From positions 186,001 through 250,000 of the forward strand of contig NZ_JABWTK010000002.1 in NCBI RefSeq assembly GCF_020071995.1: 64,000 nt of DNA, read 5' to 3'. Shown here piece after piece: positions 62,063 to 64,000 of the stretch; position 1 is the stretch's first letter, and every line of letters starts with the position of its first letter. The translations under genes and the position numbers were made by a program. Origin of the DNA: Planococcus chinensis (GTDB lineage: Bacteria > Bacillota > Bacilli > Bacillales_A > Planococcaceae). The notes beneath the pieces were generated by a model. It ran no database searches, was not told the DNA's origin, and worked only from the letters and a program-made list of their open reading frames with translations.

Positions 62063-63154
62063 TCATACGTTTTTGCAATAGTTATCATACAGAAGTTCTA
62101 AAAGAAGCTTCCGGTCCTCCTTGTTTGCTTCCATCAAACGGTAAATTTCGAGATACCGCTCCAAATGTTGTACAGCGTTTGGAACGGTCGTCTCTGGCCC
62201 TAACTTTACCTGGGCGCTTTTCACGAACTCGAGCATGGAAACCCCCTGAGACTTCGCAACAAGCGCTTGCAGTTGCCATTCAATGCAATGCCCTTCCAGC
62301 AGATGATTGCCTGTTAAGGGCACGCCAATCGCCAAAGGAAGAGTGGCGGCATCCAATCGAAGTTCATAACAGGCACGCCAGAAGAGATTCTGAAACCGAT
62401 TTTGTACAAATTGCTGGCTGCGGACAAATCGCGGCCTTTCAATCATCGCCATCTCAAAAACTTCTTCAAATTCTATTTTTGTCAGCTTGCGGGGCAACGC
62501 GAAAGGGAAAGTCTGTTTTTCAGCCGCCAATGATTTGATCTTCGCAATCCACCGAAAGCCGCCAATAAAAAATAGGCTGGAGCAATAATAGAACCGATTG
62601 GCCGCAGGATCGAACGACAATAGAAAAGAACACCCCTTCTCCTGCTGAACGAAAGCGCGCTCATAGCTCTTTAGCTTGATGAAATGAATCCCTTCCCTCT
62701 TGCTGTCATTCGTGTTTAACAGCCAAAGCGGCTCGATGCCTGCGGCTCGATAGCCATCTGTTCGTGATTTGATTTGCTGTACAGGAATAGGGCTGCATTG
62801 AAACTCGACAGCATACTGCCGATCGACTAGCAAGTCAGCCCGTTGCCGGATAACAGGGAAATATTTTTCCAGTTCTACATGGTGGTTTTTTTGTGAGAAA
62901 AAGGTGTGGAGCATCGTTTTGCCGTACAGATGTGCAGGTGATTCGGATTCACTGAAAGTCGCGCAATCCGAATGGATTTTGTGGGAAAAATGGGGGATTT
63001 TGATGGTGCCGATTTTTAAGAGCAAGGAGTCGCCGCAAGATGGACAGAAAAACTGCTCATTGGCCTTTAGGTGAACCAATTGCTCCCGGGTTAAACGCTG
63101 GTGCAAATAGATCGTTCGGTTGGTTGAAGTCTTAGCTACTAATATCGCATTCAC
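62063..63154 (-). CDS. coiA: Competence protein CoiA-like
   Basis: A 363-residue protein of the CoiA family (DNA transformation, DpnA-like nuclease fold). The N-terminal part contains QFFCPSCGDSLLLKIGTIKI, HFSHK and HLYGKTML. The nuclease-like core is FPVIRQRADLLVDRQYAVEFQCSPI (Asp/Glu-x-Gln). The start is uncertain: a GTG at 63154 fits, but its SD (AAAAGGAG) is too close; a TTG at 63196 would add 14 residues. It lies between mecA and pepF, as in Bacillus. Confidence 0.85.
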   Translation of the reverse strand: MNAILVAKTSTNRTIYLHQRLTREQLVHLKANEQFFCPSCGDSLLLKIGTIKIPHFSHKIHSDCATFSESESPAHLYGKTMLHTFFSQKNHHVELEKYFPVIRQRADLLVDRQYAVEFQCSPIPVQQIKSRTDGYRAAGIEPLWLLNTNDSKREGIHFIKLKSYERAFVQQEKGCSFLLSFDPAANRFYYCSSLFFIGGFRWIAKIKSLAAEKQTFPFALPRKLTKIEFEEVFEMAMIERPRFVRSQQFVQNRFQNLFWRACYELRLDAATLPLAIGVPLTGNHLLEGHCIEWQLQALVAKSQGVSMLEFVKSAQVKLGPETTVPNAVQHLERYLEIYRLMEANKEDRKLLLELLYDNYCKNV

Positions 63155-63260
63155 TCTCCTTTTCTTGATTGTAGGAGAGTTTTTAGGCTTAAGCAATGAA
63201 AATTTACATTGGCCGCCATGCTAATCATTAACCGTTTGCGGCAGACATTTTATTTTTAAA

Positions 63261-63293
63261 CAAAAAAATAAGACCTCCCATAGGAGGCCTTAT
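63261..63293 (-). terminator. Intrinsic terminator after mecA
   Basis: ATAAGGCCTCC pairs with GGAGGTCTTAT around a 4-base loop (one G-T pair) and is followed by seven T on the minus strand. It overlaps the mecA stop codon. Confidence 0.9.
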
Positions 63294-63946
63294 CCGAAGT
63301 AATGCAGCACATTAGCTAGTGCATCTTTTGTAAAGATTGGTTTGCCGTACTCCTCAAGACGGTGAATCGTAATCGGAGAAGTTTGCAGGTACTCAGTGAA
63401 AATACTGATATTGTCTTTAACATCACTTTCCGAATGAAGGAGTTCATCAAACCCAGCATACAGATAGTATTTGTTTTCATAGTGATAAAGAGCTGATTCA
63501 ATCGGTACGTACATTAAGCGGCGCGCCAATGGCAGCAATTCATCGACTTCAGAGAAGACAAATGTATATTCAAGTTTTTTCAAATCAGGTTCATCGAAGA
63601 TTGGTTCAAACTCATCAAATTCTGATGCAGCTGCATCATCTCCGCCGAACATTTTACGGCGTTCTTCTATGTCATCAGGCAAATCAATCTTTTGCCCATC
63701 TTTAGTAAGCTGAGCCCGGGTAACCGTTACTTCAAGTCCTTTATCCATCGCTTGGACTTGAATCCACAGTGGCCCTTCCATAACGAAATCGGCTTCTTCG
63801 TTCACTTCATCCATCATTTCCCAAAACAATTCTTCACTTTTGTCTCTGTTAAACCAAATTTCGTCACGGCTAAAGCCACGTTCTTCAACATCAAGATAGG
63901 AAATGTAAAATTTCACTGTATTATCATTGATTCGTTCGATCTCCAT
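63290..63946 (-). CDS. mecA: Adaptor protein MecA
   Basis: A 218-residue adaptor that delivers ComK and other substrates to ClpCP. The N-terminal domain begins MEIERINDNTVKFYISYLD and continues GFSRDEIWFNRDKSEELFWE. The C-terminal ClpC-binding domain (about 115-218) includes YTFVFSEVDELLPLARRL. An acidic linker joins them. AGGAGAGGTG precedes the ATG. It lies upstream of coiA-pepF but has its own terminator. Confidence 0.94.
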   Translation of the reverse strand: MEIERINDNTVKFYISYLDVEERGFSRDEIWFNRDKSEELFWEMMDEVNEEADFVMEGPLWIQVQAMDKGLEVTVTRAQLTKDGQKIDLPDDIEERRKMFGGDDAAASEFDEFEPIFDEPDLKKLEYTFVFSEVDELLPLARRLMYVPIESALYHYENKYYLYAGFDELLHSESDVKDNISIFTEYLQTSPITIHRLEEYGKPIFTKDALANVLHYFG

Positions 63947-64000
63947 TTTACACCTCTCCTTTCGAAATGGACTAAGAGGATCGTCCTTCTATACCGTGCT

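Overview
The window reads as an ordinary chromosomal stretch from a low-to-mid GC Gram-positive bacterium of the order Bacillales, most likely Planococcaceae (Planococcus/Planomicrobium/Sporosarcina-like). This is an inference. Two long blocks follow the Bacillus subtilis yku/yky and yjb/yjc gene orders, murE sits beside prfC as in staphylococci, ribosome binding sites are strong GGAGG types, and intergenic repeats of the Bacillaceae kind are present. I see no phage, plasmid, CRISPR, rRNA or intact insertion sequence.

Positions 1-7.5 kb (minus strand) hold a tightly packed operon: a secreted/membrane protein with a GATase-like domain, an ABC ATPase and its permease, a Gly/Gln-rich coiled-coil membrane protein, a MoxR ATPase, a DUF58 protein, and the start of a BatA-like protein cut by the window edge. 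A second MoxR-DUF58-membrane protein operon lies at 15.2-18.5 kb. Between them is the yku-like locus: dapH-dapL (diaminopimelate/lysine synthesis), ccpC, an MFS pump, cbpB, fadH, ykyB and a ykwC-like dehydrogenase.

Positions 18.5-30 kb carry a small conserved protein, a CPBP protease, a lipoprotein, a MarR regulator, KtrD, the sigI-rsgI pair, a TerC/MeeY manganese exporter preceded by a convincing yybP-ykoY manganese riboswitch, an SDR protein and an RND pump. Positions 30.0-30.5 kb contain a foldback element with inverted ends, framed by an exact 30-bp duplication of the prfC terminator.

Positions 30.5-45 kb hold prfC, murE, an M42 peptidase, a PAS sensor kinase, a YkoGH-like two-component system with two PepSY proteins, an aldehyde dehydrogenase, a Gfo/Idh oxidoreductase, a 47-codon gene behind a sigma-B-like promoter, a 3-methyladenine glycosylase, a lipoprotein nuclease, a 2H phosphoesterase and a lone tRNA-Val(GAC). 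Positions 45.2-48.8 kb encode a TAXI-type TRAP uptake system.

Positions 48.9-64 kb follow yjc/yjb order: a PgpA-like protein, yjcH-yjcG-yjcF, fabI, mgtE, prpE, a pseudouridine synthase, nadK, sasB, yjbL, yjbK, a truncated haemoglobin, spxH, pepF, coiA and mecA. This block joins (p)ppGpp synthesis, NADP supply, Spx turnover and competence control. A three-unit tandem repeat (59.5-59.9 kb), with a diverged copy at 52.3 kb, and a cluster of ATTTCACAA boxes (60.0-60.1 kb) are the main unexplained non-coding structures.
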